Assembly (NCBI RefSeq): GCF_000425845.1 | Contig: NZ_KE384465.1 | Coordinates: 1 to 40,701 of the forward strand | Source of the DNA: Jeotgalicoccus psychrophilus DSM 19085 | Lineage (GTDB): Bacteria > Bacillota > Bacilli > Staphylococcales > Salinicoccaceae | Length of the DNA: 40,701 bases | Reading direction: 5' to 3' | In this document: one piece after another, positions 18,620 to 27,746 of the stretch | How positions within the stretch are numbered: the stretch's first letter is position 1 | Layout: each line of letters begins with the position of its first letter | Program-made: the position numbers and the translations under genes | The notes under the pieces: model-generated | Told to the model about the DNA's origin: nothing | The model's input: only the letters and a program-made list of their open reading frames with translations | Database searches by the model: none

Positions 18620-18664
18620 AAATCCGAACTTATATGGTAAAATTAGTACATATAATACGGTTTA
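18620..18664. promoter_or_regulatory. Paired PurBoxes at the purR promoter
   Basis: AAATCCGAACTTA at 18620-18632 matches the PurR box AWWWCCGAACWWT at 12 of 13 positions. A second, weaker box in the opposite orientation (core CGG at 18658-18660) lies at 18652-18664. Between them TAAAAT (18638-18643) with an upstream TGG could be an extended -10, and TATAAT lies at 18651-18656. This layout, two inverted boxes around the promoter, is that of PurR operators and implies autoregulation. Confidence 0.65.
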
Positions 18665-18675
18665 GGGGTTAGGTT

Positions 18676-19506
18676 ATGAAATATAAACGCAGTGAACGGC
18701 TCGTCTACATGACGCAGCATTTAATTACAAATCCAAACAAATTGATACCATTAACAACTTACGTAGATAAATTCAGCCAGGCGAAGTCTTCAATCAGTGA
18801 AGATATCCGCATTATTAAAGATGTCTTCAATGCTGAAGGCTTAGGGGTGCTGCAAACGACAGCAGGTGCCAACGGCGGCGCAATGTTCATTCCGAAAATC
18901 AGTGTGGAACGCGCAAAAGATATCATTGCAGAGTTCAAAACGGATCTTGAAGCGAATGAACGTCTGCTTCCGGGCGGCTACTTATATATGTCTGATATTA
19001 TGGGCAACCCGAAAATGATGAACGATATCGGCGATTTAATCGCCACAATGTACGGCGATTTGGAAATCGATTCAGTCGTGACGATTGCAACGAAAGGAAT
19101 TTCGCTCGCAAATGCTGTGGCCCGTAAGCTGAATGTGCCAGTTGCTGTTATCCGTAAAGATAACAAAGTAACAGAAGGCTCGACAGTATCGATAAATTAC
19201 GTCTCCGGCTCGACGCGTAAAATCGAGACGATGGTCTTATCAAAACGCACACTTAAGGAAGGTTCGAACGTCCTTGTAGTAGATGATTTCCTTCGTGCGG
19301 GCGGTTCGATTACCGGTGTGACGAATCTGATGGAGGAGTTCAATGCGACAGTAGTAGGCGTCAGCGTGCTCGTTGAAGCAAAAGAAGTAGCGAACCGCAG
19401 ATTTAACGATTACACATCACTGCTTAAAGTATCGGAAATCGATGAATATAACGAATCATTTGTAGTTGAAGAGGGAAACTGTTTAGATTACATTACAGAC
19501 AAATAG
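18676..19506 (+). CDS. purR: Purine operon repressor
   Basis: PurR, 276 aa, has an N-terminal winged helix (about residues 1-75; SERLVYMTQHL, QAKSSISEDI) and a C-terminal phosphoribosyltransferase-fold domain with the PRPP loop VLVVDDFLRAGGSITG. It represses purine synthesis genes; PRPP relieves binding in Bacillus, while (p)ppGpp can compete. A PurBox pair lies directly upstream, so it probably controls itself. ridA follows after 30 bases and is likely cotranscribed. Confidence 0.97.
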   Translation: MKYKRSERLVYMTQHLITNPNKLIPLTTYVDKFSQAKSSISEDIRIIKDVFNAEGLGVLQTTAGANGGAMFIPKISVERAKDIIAEFKTDLEANERLLPGGYLYMSDIMGNPKMMNDIGDLIATMYGDLEIDSVVTIATKGISLANAVARKLNVPVAVIRKDNKVTEGSTVSINYVSGSTRKIETMVLSKRTLKEGSNVLVVDDFLRAGGSITGVTNLMEEFNATVVGVSVLVEAKEVANRRFNDYTSLLKVSEIDEYNESFVVEEGNCLDYITDK

Positions 19507-19536
19507 ATTTTATTCAAATTACGGAGGATGATTAAG

Positions 19537-19911
19537 ATGCAGCCAATTAATTCTGACAAAGCACCAGCAGCAGTAGGACCATACAGCCACGGAGTAAGAA
19601 CGGGGAATTTATTTTATTCTTCAGGCCAGGTGCCGTTAACAATGGAAGGTAAAATTGTTTCAGACGATGTTGCGAAACAGGCAAAACAGGTTCTCGATAA
19701 TATCGGAGGCGTGCTTGAAGCGGCCGGACTGGACTACAGTAATATTGTCAAAACAACTATTTTCATCGCTGATATGAATGACTTTGCAGTCATCAATGAA
19801 GTTTACTCGAAGTACTTTACGGGTAAACTACCTGCAAGATCATGTGTAGAGGTTAGTCGTCTCCCATTAGATGCAAAAGTGGAGATTGAGGTTGTTGCAT
19901 CTTTCGAGTAA
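19537..19911 (+). CDS. ridA: RidA family protein (YabJ)
   Basis: A 124-aa RidA/YjgF protein, a trimeric imine/enamine deaminase. The conserved Arg is in LPARSCVEVSRLP, and AAVGPYSHGV and FYSSGQVPL are standard. The start ATG 19537 is chosen over 19528, since the GGAGG site abuts the earlier codon. In B. subtilis YabJ is linked to purine regulation, and in S. aureus it is cotranscribed with spoVG; the same neighbours occur here. Confidence 0.95.
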   Translation: MQPINSDKAPAAVGPYSHGVRTGNLFYSSGQVPLTMEGKIVSDDVAKQAKQVLDNIGGVLEAAGLDYSNIVKTTIFIADMNDFAVINEVYSKYFTGKLPARSCVEVSRLPLDAKVEIEVVASFE

Positions 19912-19937
19912 CTGTTGATTTTAGTGGGGTTCTCAGC

Positions 19938-19976
19938 TAGATAGGTTTTACACAAAAGATCTAAAACATAAATCTA
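19938..19976 (+). promoter_or_regulatory. Possible hairpin ahead of the spoVG ribosome site
   Basis: TAGAT/ATCTA and GTTTTA/TAAAAC are nested inverted repeats in the 80-base gap between ridA and spoVG. The 3' arm ends immediately before GGAGG, so the fold could affect spoVG translation or mRNA processing. Pairing is interrupted and the loop is 11 bases, so the case is weak. Confidence 0.3.
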
Positions 19977-19991
19977 TGGAGGAACAGACAC

Positions 19992-20435
19992 ATGAAAATA
20001 ACAGACGTAAGATTAAGAAAAGTCAATAATCAGGATACAAGAATGAAAGCTCTTGTTTCTGTCACATTTGATGAGTCATTCGTTATTCATGATTTACGTG
20101 TAATAGACGGTAACAATGGACTGTTCGTCGCAATGCCGAGTAAACGCACTCCTGACGGAGAGTTCAGAGACATTGCCCATCCGATTAATTCCGACATGCG
20201 TAAACATGTGCAGGAAGAAGTGATGCGTGTGTATGAAGAAACTGCTGATACAGCTGAAGACAAAGAGCAACAGGCAAGTGAACCGACTGTTGAATCGGAT
20301 CCTGCAGAGGATGAAGAAACAGCAGAACAGGTTGATGAAGACAAAGCTGCGGATTCAAATGCTGCTAAAGAAGAGAGCGTAAAAAATGAAGACTCACCGG
20401 AAGTATCGGAGGATACTGCTGGAGAGAGTAAATAA
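19992..20435 (+). CDS. spoVG: Regulatory protein SpoVG with long acidic tail
   Basis: The first 83 residues are a typical SpoVG core ([42 protein letters not shown]). SpoVG binds DNA and RNA and affects virulence and envelope genes in staphylococci. The protein is 147 aa, whereas the family is usually near 95-100. The extra 62 residues (about 86-147) hold 24 Asp/Glu and no hydrophobic core, so they are probably disordered. TGGAGGAAC precedes the start. The gene ends in a strong hairpin before glmU. Confidence 0.94.
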   Translation: MKITDVRLRKVNNQDTRMKALVSVTFDESFVIHDLRVIDGNNGLFVAMPSKRTPDGEFRDIAHPINSDMRKHVQEEVMRVYEETADTAEDKEQQASEPTVESDPAEDEETAEQVDEDKAADSNAAKEESVKNEDSPEVSEDTAGESK

Positions 20436-20442
20436 AAAGAAC

Positions 20443-20480
20443 AACTCAGGCCGGGCCGGTATGGCCTGGCCTGAGTTTCG
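20443..20480 (+). terminator. GC-rich terminator after spoVG
   Basis: A 15-bp stem (arms 20443-20457 and 20463-20477, one G-U pair) with a 5-base loop ends in a short, imperfect T tract (TTTCGTCTT). It separates the purR-ridA-spoVG transcript from glmU. Confidence 0.8.
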
Positions 20481-20482
20481 TC

Positions 20483-20511
20483 TTGAAAGATAACATAGAC
20501 TGAAATATAAT
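20483..20511 (+). promoter_or_regulatory. Sigma-A promoter of glmU-prs
   Basis: TTGAAA (20483-20488) and TATAAT (20506-20511) stand 17 bases apart, immediately after the spoVG terminator. This gives an 11 of 12 consensus match and a leader of about 25 bases. Confidence 0.85.
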
Positions 20512-20541
20512 TAGTTTATCGTATTAAAATGGGGGTTAATT

Positions 20542-21897
20542 ATGCAAACGAGAGCGATTATTGTTGCTGCAGGTGTCGGCAAGAGAATGAATTCAAAGAA
20601 ACCGAAAGTATTGCACGAGGTCTGTGGAATCCCGATGATTACGAGAGTAATTAATAATGTGAAGGCTGCTGGAATCAGCGATATTCACGTTGTGTCAAGT
20701 TCAGGGCATGACGCGGTAACTGAAATTTTACCTGATGATGTTAAAGTCGCGGTTCAAAAAGAGCAGCGCGGTACAGCGCATGCAGTCAGCAGTGCAGCAC
20801 CGGAACTTAGCGGGTCTGAAGGCAGTACATTGATAATCTTCGGCGATACACCGCTTATTTCTCCGGAAACAATCAGTAATCTGATAGCTGATCACAATGA
20901 GACAGGGTTAAAAGCAACAGTATTATCAGCATATGCACATAATCCTAAAAATTACGGCCGTGTAATCCGCAAAGAAAACGGTACGGTAAAAGAGATACTG
21001 GAAGAAACTGAGATTACAGAAGAACAGCAAATAATTAAAGAAGTCAGTGCTGGTGCGGCGGTTTTTAATAACCGCGAATTATTTAAAGTACTTGATAAAA
21101 TATCGAATGACAATCCGGACGAGGAGTACTATTTATCCGATGCAATCGGGCTGCTGAGCAGCAAAGGCGCCCGTGTCGGTGTGTTTGTTACCGCGGATAA
21201 TGATGAAATTATTAATGTGGATAACCGAATTATGCTCGCACGTGCGTCAGAACTTTTAAGAAAGCGCATTAATGAGAAACATTTAGAACAAGGTGTAACA
21301 ATTATCGATCCGGCGAACACATACATCGATGAAAGTGTTAGAATTGGGATGGATACTATTATTTATCCTAACACTGTTATTAAAGGCGATACGGTAATCG
21401 GTGAAAATGTGATTATTTCGGCCAATTGTGAAATCAGCGACAGTATGATTGGTGATAACACAGAAATTAAACATTCTGTTGTTACCGATGCAGAAGTCGG
21501 CAGCGGCACGACAGTCGGTCCATATGCACAGCTGCGTCCGGGAGCGAAACTCGGCAGCGCTGTGAAAATCGGGAACTTTGTTGAAGTCAAAAAATCGGAA
21601 TTAAAAGATGGCGCAAAAGTATCACATTTGAGCTATATCGGCGATGCGGAAATCGGCGAACGGGCGAATATCGGATGCGGCGCAATTACTGTTAATTACG
21701 ATGGTGTCAATAAGTTTAAAACGACAGTCGGTGCGGATGCATTCATCGGCTGTAATACGAACCTTGTTGCTCCTGTAACGGTAGGAGATCGCTCTATAAC
21801 GGCGGCAGGGTCAACGATTACAGATGATGTTCCGGCTGATAGTTTGGCGATTGCACGAAATAAGCAGACGACAAAAGAAGGATATTATAAAAAATAA
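20542..21897 (+). CDS. glmU: Bifunctional GlmU (GlcN-1-P acetyltransferase / GlcNAc-1-P uridyltransferase)
   Basis: It makes UDP-GlcNAc for peptidoglycan and teichoic acids. The 451-aa protein has an N-terminal nucleotidyltransferase (about 1-228) with [20 protein letters not shown] and FGDTPLI. A C-terminal left-handed beta helix (about 250-440) carries hexapeptide repeats and the acetyltransferase segment [10 protein letters not shown]. Length is usual. GGGGGTT precedes the start. prs follows after 17 bases. Confidence 0.97.
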   Translation: MQTRAIIVAAGVGKRMNSKKPKVLHEVCGIPMITRVINNVKAAGISDIHVVSSSGHDAVTEILPDDVKVAVQKEQRGTAHAVSSAAPELSGSEGSTLIIFGDTPLISPETISNLIADHNETGLKATVLSAYAHNPKNYGRVIRKENGTVKEILEETEITEEQQIIKEVSAGAAVFNNRELFKVLDKISNDNPDEEYYLSDAIGLLSSKGARVGVFVTADNDEIINVDNRIMLARASELLRKRINEKHLEQGVTIIDPANTYIDESVRIGMDTIIYPNTVIKGDTVIGENVIISANCEISDSMIGDNTEIKHSVVTDAEVGSGTTVGPYAQLRPGAKLGSAVKIGNFVEVKKSELKDGAKVSHLSYIGDAEIGERANIGCGAITVNYDGVNKFKTTVGADAFIGCNTNLVAPVTVGDRSITAAGSTITDDVPADSLAIARNKQTTKEGYYKK

Positions 21898-21914
21898 TAC
21901 TTGGAGGATCAAGA

Positions 21915-22895
21915 ATGTTAGCTTCTAGTAATCAAAACAAACACTCTGGTAAGATGAAATTATTTACGTTGACAGGTAACGAACCCCTAGCGCATGAAAT
22001 CGCGGATCATATCGGTATTCCGCTTGGTAAGTGCACTGTAAACCGTTTTTCAGACGAAGAAGTACAGGTCAACGTCGAAGAAAGTGTGCGCGGCTGTGAC
22101 GTTTTCGTTATTCAGCCGACAAGCCAGCCGGTAAATGAAAACCTGATGGAATTATTAATTATGATTGATGCACTTAAACGTGCATCGGCTAACACGATTA
22201 ATATTGTTATGCCGTATTACGGCTACGCCCGCCAGGACCGTAAGAGTCGTGCACGTGAACCAATTACAGCGAAGCTTGTTGCAAACATTATTGAAACTGC
22301 AGGTGCACACCGTGTAATTGCACTTGATCTTCATGCACCTCAAATCCAGGGGTTCTTTGATATTCCAATCGATCATCTGATGGGAGTGCCAATTTTAAGC
22401 GATTATTTCCTTGACCATAAAGATATTAATCTGGATGAAGTGGTTATCGTGTCACCTGACCACGGCGGAGTAACCCGCGCCCGCCGCATGGCAGACCGTT
22501 TGAAAGCTCCGATTGCAATAATCGATAAACGCCGCCCGCGCCCGAACGTGTCAGAAGTAATGAATATTGTTGGTGAAATCGAAGGTAAAACAGCGATCAT
22601 TATCGACGACATTATCGACACAGGCGGTACGATTAAAACTGCAGCGCAGGCATTAGTGGACAAAGGTGCCAAAGATGTTTACGCATGCTGTACGCACCCG
22701 GTGCTGTCAGGTCCTGCAATAGAACGTATCGAAGAGTCTGTTATTAAAGAACTTATCGTAACGAATTCTATTCAGCTTCCTGAAGAAAAGAAAATTAACA
22801 AGATTACGGAATTGTCTGTTGGCAATCTGCTTGCACAGGCTATCGTGAGAGTTCACGAGCAGGAGTCGGTAAGTATTTTATTCGACCAAACATGA
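21915..22895 (+). CDS. prs: Ribose-phosphate pyrophosphokinase (PRPP synthetase)
   Basis: It makes PRPP from ribose-5-phosphate and ATP, feeding purine, pyrimidine, NAD, His and Trp synthesis. The 326-aa protein shows the ATP-site [38 protein letters not shown], the catalytic flexible loop region DKRRPRPN, and the PRPP-binding [26 protein letters not shown] precedes ATG 21915. PRPP is also the effector of PurR, encoded 2.4 kb upstream. Confidence 0.98.
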   Translation: MLASSNQNKHSGKMKLFTLTGNEPLAHEIADHIGIPLGKCTVNRFSDEEVQVNVEESVRGCDVFVIQPTSQPVNENLMELLIMIDALKRASANTINIVMPYYGYARQDRKSRAREPITAKLVANIIETAGAHRVIALDLHAPQIQGFFDIPIDHLMGVPILSDYFLDHKDINLDEVVIVSPDHGGVTRARRMADRLKAPIAIIDKRRPRPNVSEVMNIVGEIEGKTAIIIDDIIDTGGTIKTAAQALVDKGAKDVYACCTHPVLSGPAIERIEESVIKELIVTNSIQLPEEKKINKITELSVGNLLAQAIVRVHEQESVSILFDQT

Positions 22896-23010
22896 TAATT
22901 TAACAGTTTTTTTACAAACTTGTGTATTTTGTGGTATTATAATGCGTGGCTATGTGTTAGGATAGGCGTTATTATAAAAGACTTGTATTAGATGAAAGGT
23001 GGAAATATTT

Positions 23011-23646
23011 ATGGCTAAATTAGCCTCAAACTCAAGAGCTGAGAAATCAAAACAATCAGAACTTAAAGAATTACGTAACACAGGTAAAGTACCTGCTGTA
23101 GTATATGGTTTTGAAACAGAAAATACATCATTATCGGTAGACGAGAACGAATTCATTAAAGTAATTCGCGAAGTCGGACGTAACGGTGTTATCGACCTTG
23201 AAATCGCTGATGGCGTAACTCAGGTAATGGTTAACGAATACCAGTTCGATGCACTTAAGAACCAAATTACTCACATCGACTTTATTGCAATTAACATGCA
23301 GACTGAAGTAACGGTTGAGGTACAAATCGAATTAACTGGTGAAGCACCAGGACAAAAAGAAGGCGGCGTTCTTGAACAGCCATTATTCGAAGTGTCTGTA
23401 ACTGCTAAGCCTGCTGACATTCCGGAAACTATTGAAGTAGATATTTCTGACCTTAATGTTGGAGATTCAATTCACGTTGAAGACATCCGCTCTAAAGGCA
23501 ACTTCGTTATCGAAAACGAAGATGCTGATGCATTAGTAATCATAAGCGCTCCAACTGAAGAGCCGGAAGTAGACGAAGATGCTGAAGAACAAAGTGTTGA
23601 AGTAGAAGCGACTGCTCAGAAAAATGACAAAGCAGACGAAGAATAA
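23011..23646 (+). CDS. rplY: 50S ribosomal protein L25/general stress protein Ctc
   Basis: A long-form L25 (TL5/Ctc type) of 211 aa. The N-terminal 5S-rRNA-binding domain (about 1-90; [14 protein letters not shown]) is followed by the C-terminal beta domain with [21 protein letters not shown], then an acidic tail of about 30 residues. It binds 5S rRNA in the ribosome. The start ATG 23011 follows AAAGGTGGAA; a GTG at 22999 is inside that site. TATAAT at 22938-22943 may be its -10; no sigma-B-like promoter was recognised. Confidence 0.95.
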   Translation: MAKLASNSRAEKSKQSELKELRNTGKVPAVVYGFETENTSLSVDENEFIKVIREVGRNGVIDLEIADGVTQVMVNEYQFDALKNQITHIDFIAINMQTEVTVEVQIELTGEAPGQKEGGVLEQPLFEVSVTAKPADIPETIEVDISDLNVGDSIHVEDIRSKGNFVIENEDADALVIISAPTEEPEVDEDAEEQSVEVEATAQKNDKADEE

Positions 23647-23663
23647 TAATTAAAAATAACAAC

Positions 23664-23690
23664 GGCGGTGGACTTTCCATCGCCTTTTTT
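23664..23690 (+). terminator. Terminator after rplY
   Basis: A 9-bp stem GGCGGTGGA / TCCATCGCC with one G-U pair and a CTT loop is followed by six T residues. Confidence 0.9.
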
Positions 23691-23710
23691 AACGTTTATG
23701 AGGTGATGGA

Positions 23711-24283
23711 ATGAAGTGTTTTATCGGTCTTGGTAATCCAGGCCCCAAATATGATAAGACTCGTCATAATATCGGATTTATGGCGATAGACAGACTGAGC
23801 AGCGATACTAACATCGAACTTGATAAAACTAAATTTAAATGTACTTTCGGCACAGGATTATTAAACGGGGAAAAAGTGATGCTCGTTAAGCCGCAGACAT
23901 TTATGAACTTATCAGGCGAAGGTGTGCGTCCGCTCGTTGATTATTACAATATTGAACTTGAAGATATCGTGGTTATTTATGATGATCTCGATTTACCGCT
24001 TGGACGAATTCGTCTGCGCCAAAAAGGAAGCGGCGGCGGACATAACGGCATTAAATCGCTCACGCAGCATTTCGGCAGTGAAAAATATAATCGTATCCGT
24101 CTTGGTATTGAACGCCCGCCTGCAGGTATGCCGGTAACAAATTATGTGCTCGGCAGATTCCCTGAAGCGGATTCAAAAACATTGGATAAGGTGCTAGATG
24201 TGTCGAGTAAAGCATGTCAGAGCTTTGTCTCCGGGCCGTTCCTAGACGTGATGAATGAATACAATGGTGATGTCAATGCATAA
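23711..24283 (+). CDS. pth: Peptidyl-tRNA hydrolase
   Basis: It recycles peptidyl-tRNA released from stalled ribosomes. The 190-aa protein has GLGNPGPKYDKTRHNIGF with the catalytic His (residue 20), the PQTFMNLSG strand, and the DDLDLPLG and GSGGGHNGIKS motifs. AGGTGATGG precedes the start. The gene overlaps mfd, as in other Firmicutes. Confidence 0.97.
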   Translation: MKCFIGLGNPGPKYDKTRHNIGFMAIDRLSSDTNIELDKTKFKCTFGTGLLNGEKVMLVKPQTFMNLSGEGVRPLVDYYNIELEDIVVIYDDLDLPLGRIRLRQKGSGGGHNGIKSLTQHFGSEKYNRIRLGIERPPAGMPVTNYVLGRFPEADSKTLDKVLDVSSKACQSFVSGPFLDVMNEYNGDVNA

Positions 24284-27200
24284 AAAAATAAGTGATAGAA
24301 TATTAAATGATGAACGTGTCAAAAGTATTGTCAATTATAAGAGTGATAAAAACCTGCTCGTCACAGGTGTGAATGATGACTTTAAACCGGTACTGCTGAA
24401 AGAGCTGACAGAGCTTTCGGCAGAACCGCATGTCGTTTTCGTTGAAAACAATCATCATATGGAAAAACTGGCGAACAGCATGATGGACGTGATGGATAAT
24501 GTATATACATTCCCGGTCGGCGACATTATGATTGAAAGTTTATCAAAGCAAAGCCCTGATTTTATGAAAGCAAGAATGATTGCATTATATGCACTTGCTC
24601 ATGAGAAACCAGGGCTCTTTATCGTACCTGTACACGGCCTTTTAAAACCTTTAATGCCGAAAGAGAAGCTGCTGTCCTACGAAAGAACACTGAATCTCGG
24701 CGGTACGGTGAATTATGATGAACTGATAGAATTCCTTGTCAGCCTGGGTTATAAACGTATGAACCAGGCGCAGAATTTCGGAGAATTTGCAGTGCGCGGT
24801 GATATCTTTGATATATATATGCACGATGCATTTCTTCGTCTCGAACTTTTTGATGATGAAATCGATTCGCTCCGGTTAATCGATCCTGAAACACAGCGCT
24901 CACTGAATAATATCGACAGCATTACACTTGAACCGTATGCAGAATATATTGTCGAGGCAAGCGAGCGCGAAGAGCTGCTCGATAAAATCGATGAATTATA
25001 CGAAAAGACTTCAGCGGGACTTGAAGGTGTGACGAAAGATGCACTCGAAGAATATTATGATGTCGTTACGCATCCGGATCAGCTGGTAAACCATCTCGTG
25101 CAGTTTGCGCATCTCTTGGAAGGTCACGACAAATCACTGCTCGATTATTTAACGGCCCGGCACCGGGTTTTTGTCGATGATGTCGGTGCGGTAAAATCAT
25201 CATATGATGCTGAATTTGAAGCAGTGCATAACTATTTCGGCTCTGTGCTTGAAGCAGGCCAGATGTTTACGGGTGCTGCCAATTATCTGGAAGGCCAGTA
25301 CGAGCGCCTGTTAAATATTAAAGGTGTAACGTACTTCAATTTATTCATGAAAAGCATGCCCGTTTCAATTGGTGAAATGATTAAGATTTCTGTAAAACCG
25401 ACGGAAATCTATTACGGCCAGTATGATATTCTCGCATCGAATTTGAACGGTATGCTGGAAAATGACTATCTGGTCAATATTATTCTCCGTGATGAGGATG
25501 AACTCAATAAGACAAAACAGCTGCTTGAAGATTTAAAAATTCCAAGTTTTATTAAAGATATTCCGAAAAACTCAGGAATTGTTCTGACAATCGGCAGCAT
25601 GGCGACAGGGTTTATTCTGCCGTATATGAGCGCTGCGATTTTAACATCGAAAGAGCTGTACAATAAAGTTCAAAAACGTAAAAAGCGCAAACAGAAAATT
25701 TCCAACGCTGAAAAGATTAAATCTTATCAGGAACTAAACGTCGGAGATTATATCGTCCATGTGCATCATGGTGTCGGCAGATATTTAGGAATAGAAACGC
25801 TGCAGGTCGGCGGTATTCACAGCGATTATATGAAGCTGCAGTACAAAGGTACAGACCAGCTTTATATTCCCGTTGACCAGATGAACCTCGTGCAGAAATA
25901 TGTTGCAAGTGACGACGGTTCGCCTAAAATGCACAAACTCGGCGGTGTTGAATGGAAGAAAACCAAAGCTAAAGTGGAATCGAATGTTAATGATATCGCG
26001 GAAGAATTAATACGGCTGTATCAGGAACGTGCACAGGCCAAAGGCTTCCAGTTCAGTCCGGACACGGAAATGCAGGATGCATTTGAAGCGCGCTTCCCGT
26101 ACGAACCGACACCGGATCAGCTTGCGAGCGTAAATGAAATTAAGAAAGACATGGAAGATACGAAACCGATGGATCGTCTCTTATGCGGCGACGTCGGCTA
26201 CGGTAAAACCGAAGTTGCCATCCGTGCAGCGTTTAAAGCAGTGCAGGACGGCAAACAGGTCGCCTTTCTCGTGCCGACGACGATTCTTGCAGCGCAGCAT
26301 TTCGAAAGTTTAATTGAACGGATTGAAGATTATCCGGTCAATGTTGCGATGATGTCGCGTTTTAGAACAGCAAAAGAAAACCGTGAAACAGCGGAAGGCT
26401 TAAAAGAAGGCCGCATCGATATCGTTGTCGGGACACATAAAATACTCGGCAAATCGATTGAATATAAAGATCTGGGACTGTTAATCGTCGATGAAGAACA
26501 GCGTTTCGGAGTAAAGCATAAAGAAGCGATTAAACAGATAAAAAATAACGTTGATGTGCTGACTTTAACAGCAACACCGATTCCTAGAACACTTCATATG
26601 AGTCTGACAGGAGTTCGGGATTTATCGGTTATAGAAACACCGCCTGAAAACCGCTTCCCGGTACAGACGTACGTGCTCGAATTTAACGGCAACTTTGTTA
26701 AGGAAGCAATTGAGCGCGAGCTCTCCAGAAACGGACAGGTGTTTTACCTGCACAACAGAGTCGATACGATTTATAACAAGCAGGCACACGTTGAAATGCT
26801 TGTCCCGGATGCATCGGTCGGTGTCATGCACGCGAAGATGACTGAAAAGCAAATTGAGGAGACGATGCTCGCTTTTGTTAACGGCGAATTCGATGTGCTC
26901 GTAACTACGACGATTATTGAAACCGGTGTGGATGTGCCAAATGCTAATACGCTGATAATAGAAGATGCCGACCGCTTCGGTTTAAGCCAGCTCTATCAGC
27001 TTCGCGGCCGTGTCGGACGAAGCAACAGAATCAGTTATGCATATCTTTTCCACCAGCCGAATAAAGTGCTGACGGAAGTAGCGGAAAAACGTCTTGAAGC
27101 AATTAAAGAATATACGGAGCTCGGCAGCGGCTTTAAAATCGCTATGCGCGACCTTAATATCCGCGGGGCGGGCAACTTGCTCGGTAAAAACCAGTCCGGG

Positions 27201-27746
27201 TTTATCGACTCGGTTGGTTATGAAATGTACAGCGACATGCTGGAAAGCGCAGTGCAGGAAAAACAGGGTATTGAAAAAGTGGAAGAACCGGTCAGTATTC
27301 CAATTAATATTGAAGCAGATGCCTATATTCCGGCGACGTACATTACGCATGAACAGTCGAAAATCGATATTTACAAACGTTTAAGAAAAGCGAATTCGCT
27401 TGAAGATATTCAGGATATTGAAGATGAACTGATCGACCGTTTCGGTGAATACCCTGAAGAAGTGGTGAATTTAATCGAACTGGTTAAAGTAAAAGTGTAC
27501 GCACTGATGTACGGCATATACAAAGTGTCTGAGGATGCACGTCATTATTATCTGAACGTATCTAAATCGGCAACGGAAGAAATCAGCGGCGAGAAATTAT
27601 TCCAGGATACACAGGATTACAGCAGAATACTGAAGATTTCAGTTAAAGATGGGGAAATTCATTTAACAATCCGCTCTAAAAACATTAAAGAACTCGTTAG
27701 TATTATGAGTGCAATACAAGACAGCAGAATGGAGGCAGTCAGATGA
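24276..27746 (+). CDS. mfd: Transcription-repair coupling factor
   Basis: Mfd removes stalled RNA polymerase and recruits UvrA. About 1156 aa from ATG 24276; the frame opens at 24255, but GGTGAT at 24266-24271 best serves the later ATG. Domain order is the UvrB-like N-terminal module, the RNA-polymerase interaction domain near residues 485-560 (DYIVHVHHGVGRYLG), and the translocase with Walker A CGDVGYGKTEVA, the DEEQ box IVDEEQRFGV, and TATPIPRTLHMSL. The C-terminal inhibitory domain follows. The start overlaps pth by 8 bases and the stop overlaps mazG (ATGA). Confidence 0.97.
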   Translation: MHKKISDRILNDERVKSIVNYKSDKNLLVTGVNDDFKPVLLKELTELSAEPHVVFVENNHHMEKLANSMMDVMDNVYTFPVGDIMIESLSKQSPDFMKARMIALYALAHEKPGLFIVPVHGLLKPLMPKEKLLSYERTLNLGGTVNYDELIEFLVSLGYKRMNQAQNFGEFAVRGDIFDIYMHDAFLRLELFDDEIDSLRLIDPETQRSLNNIDSITLEPYAEYIVEASEREELLDKIDELYEKTSAGLEGVTKDALEEYYDVVTHPDQLVNHLVQFAHLLEGHDKSLLDYLTARHRVFVDDVGAVKSSYDAEFEAVHNYFGSVLEAGQMFTGAANYLEGQYERLLNIKGVTYFNLFMKSMPVSIGEMIKISVKPTEIYYGQYDILASNLNGMLENDYLVNIILRDEDELNKTKQLLEDLKIPSFIKDIPKNSGIVLTIGSMATGFILPYMSAAILTSKELYNKVQKRKKRKQKISNAEKIKSYQELNVGDYIVHVHHGVGRYLGIETLQVGGIHSDYMKLQYKGTDQLYIPVDQMNLVQKYVASDDGSPKMHKLGGVEWKKTKAKVESNVNDIAEELIRLYQERAQAKGFQFSPDTEMQDAFEARFPYEPTPDQLASVNEIKKDMEDTKPMDRLLCGDVGYGKTEVAIRAAFKAVQDGKQVAFLVPTTILAAQHFESLIERIEDYPVNVAMMSRFRTAKENRETAEGLKEGRIDIVVGTHKILGKSIEYKDLGLLIVDEEQRFGVKHKEAIKQIKNNVDVLTLTATPIPRTLHMSLTGVRDLSVIETPPENRFPVQTYVLEFNGNFVKEAIERELSRNGQVFYLHNRVDTIYNKQAHVEMLVPDASVGVMHAKMTEKQIEETMLAFVNGEFDVLVTTTIIETGVDVPNANTLIIEDADRFGLSQLYQLRGRVGRSNRISYAYLFHQPNKVLTEVAEKRLEAIKEYTELGSGFKIAMRDLNIRGAGNLLGKNQSGFIDSVGYEMYSDMLESAVQEKQGIEKVEEPVSIPINIEADAYIPATYITHEQSKIDIYKRLRKANSLEDIQDIEDELIDRFGEYPEEVVNLIELVKVKVYALMYGIYKVSEDARHYYLNVSKSATEEISGEKLFQDTQDYSRILKISVKDGEIHLTIRSKNIKELVSIMSAIQDSRMEAVR

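Noticed and set aside
19912-19991. Sigma-B or sigma-H promoter for spoVG
   Set aside because: No convincing -35/-10 pair of either type is present in the gap.
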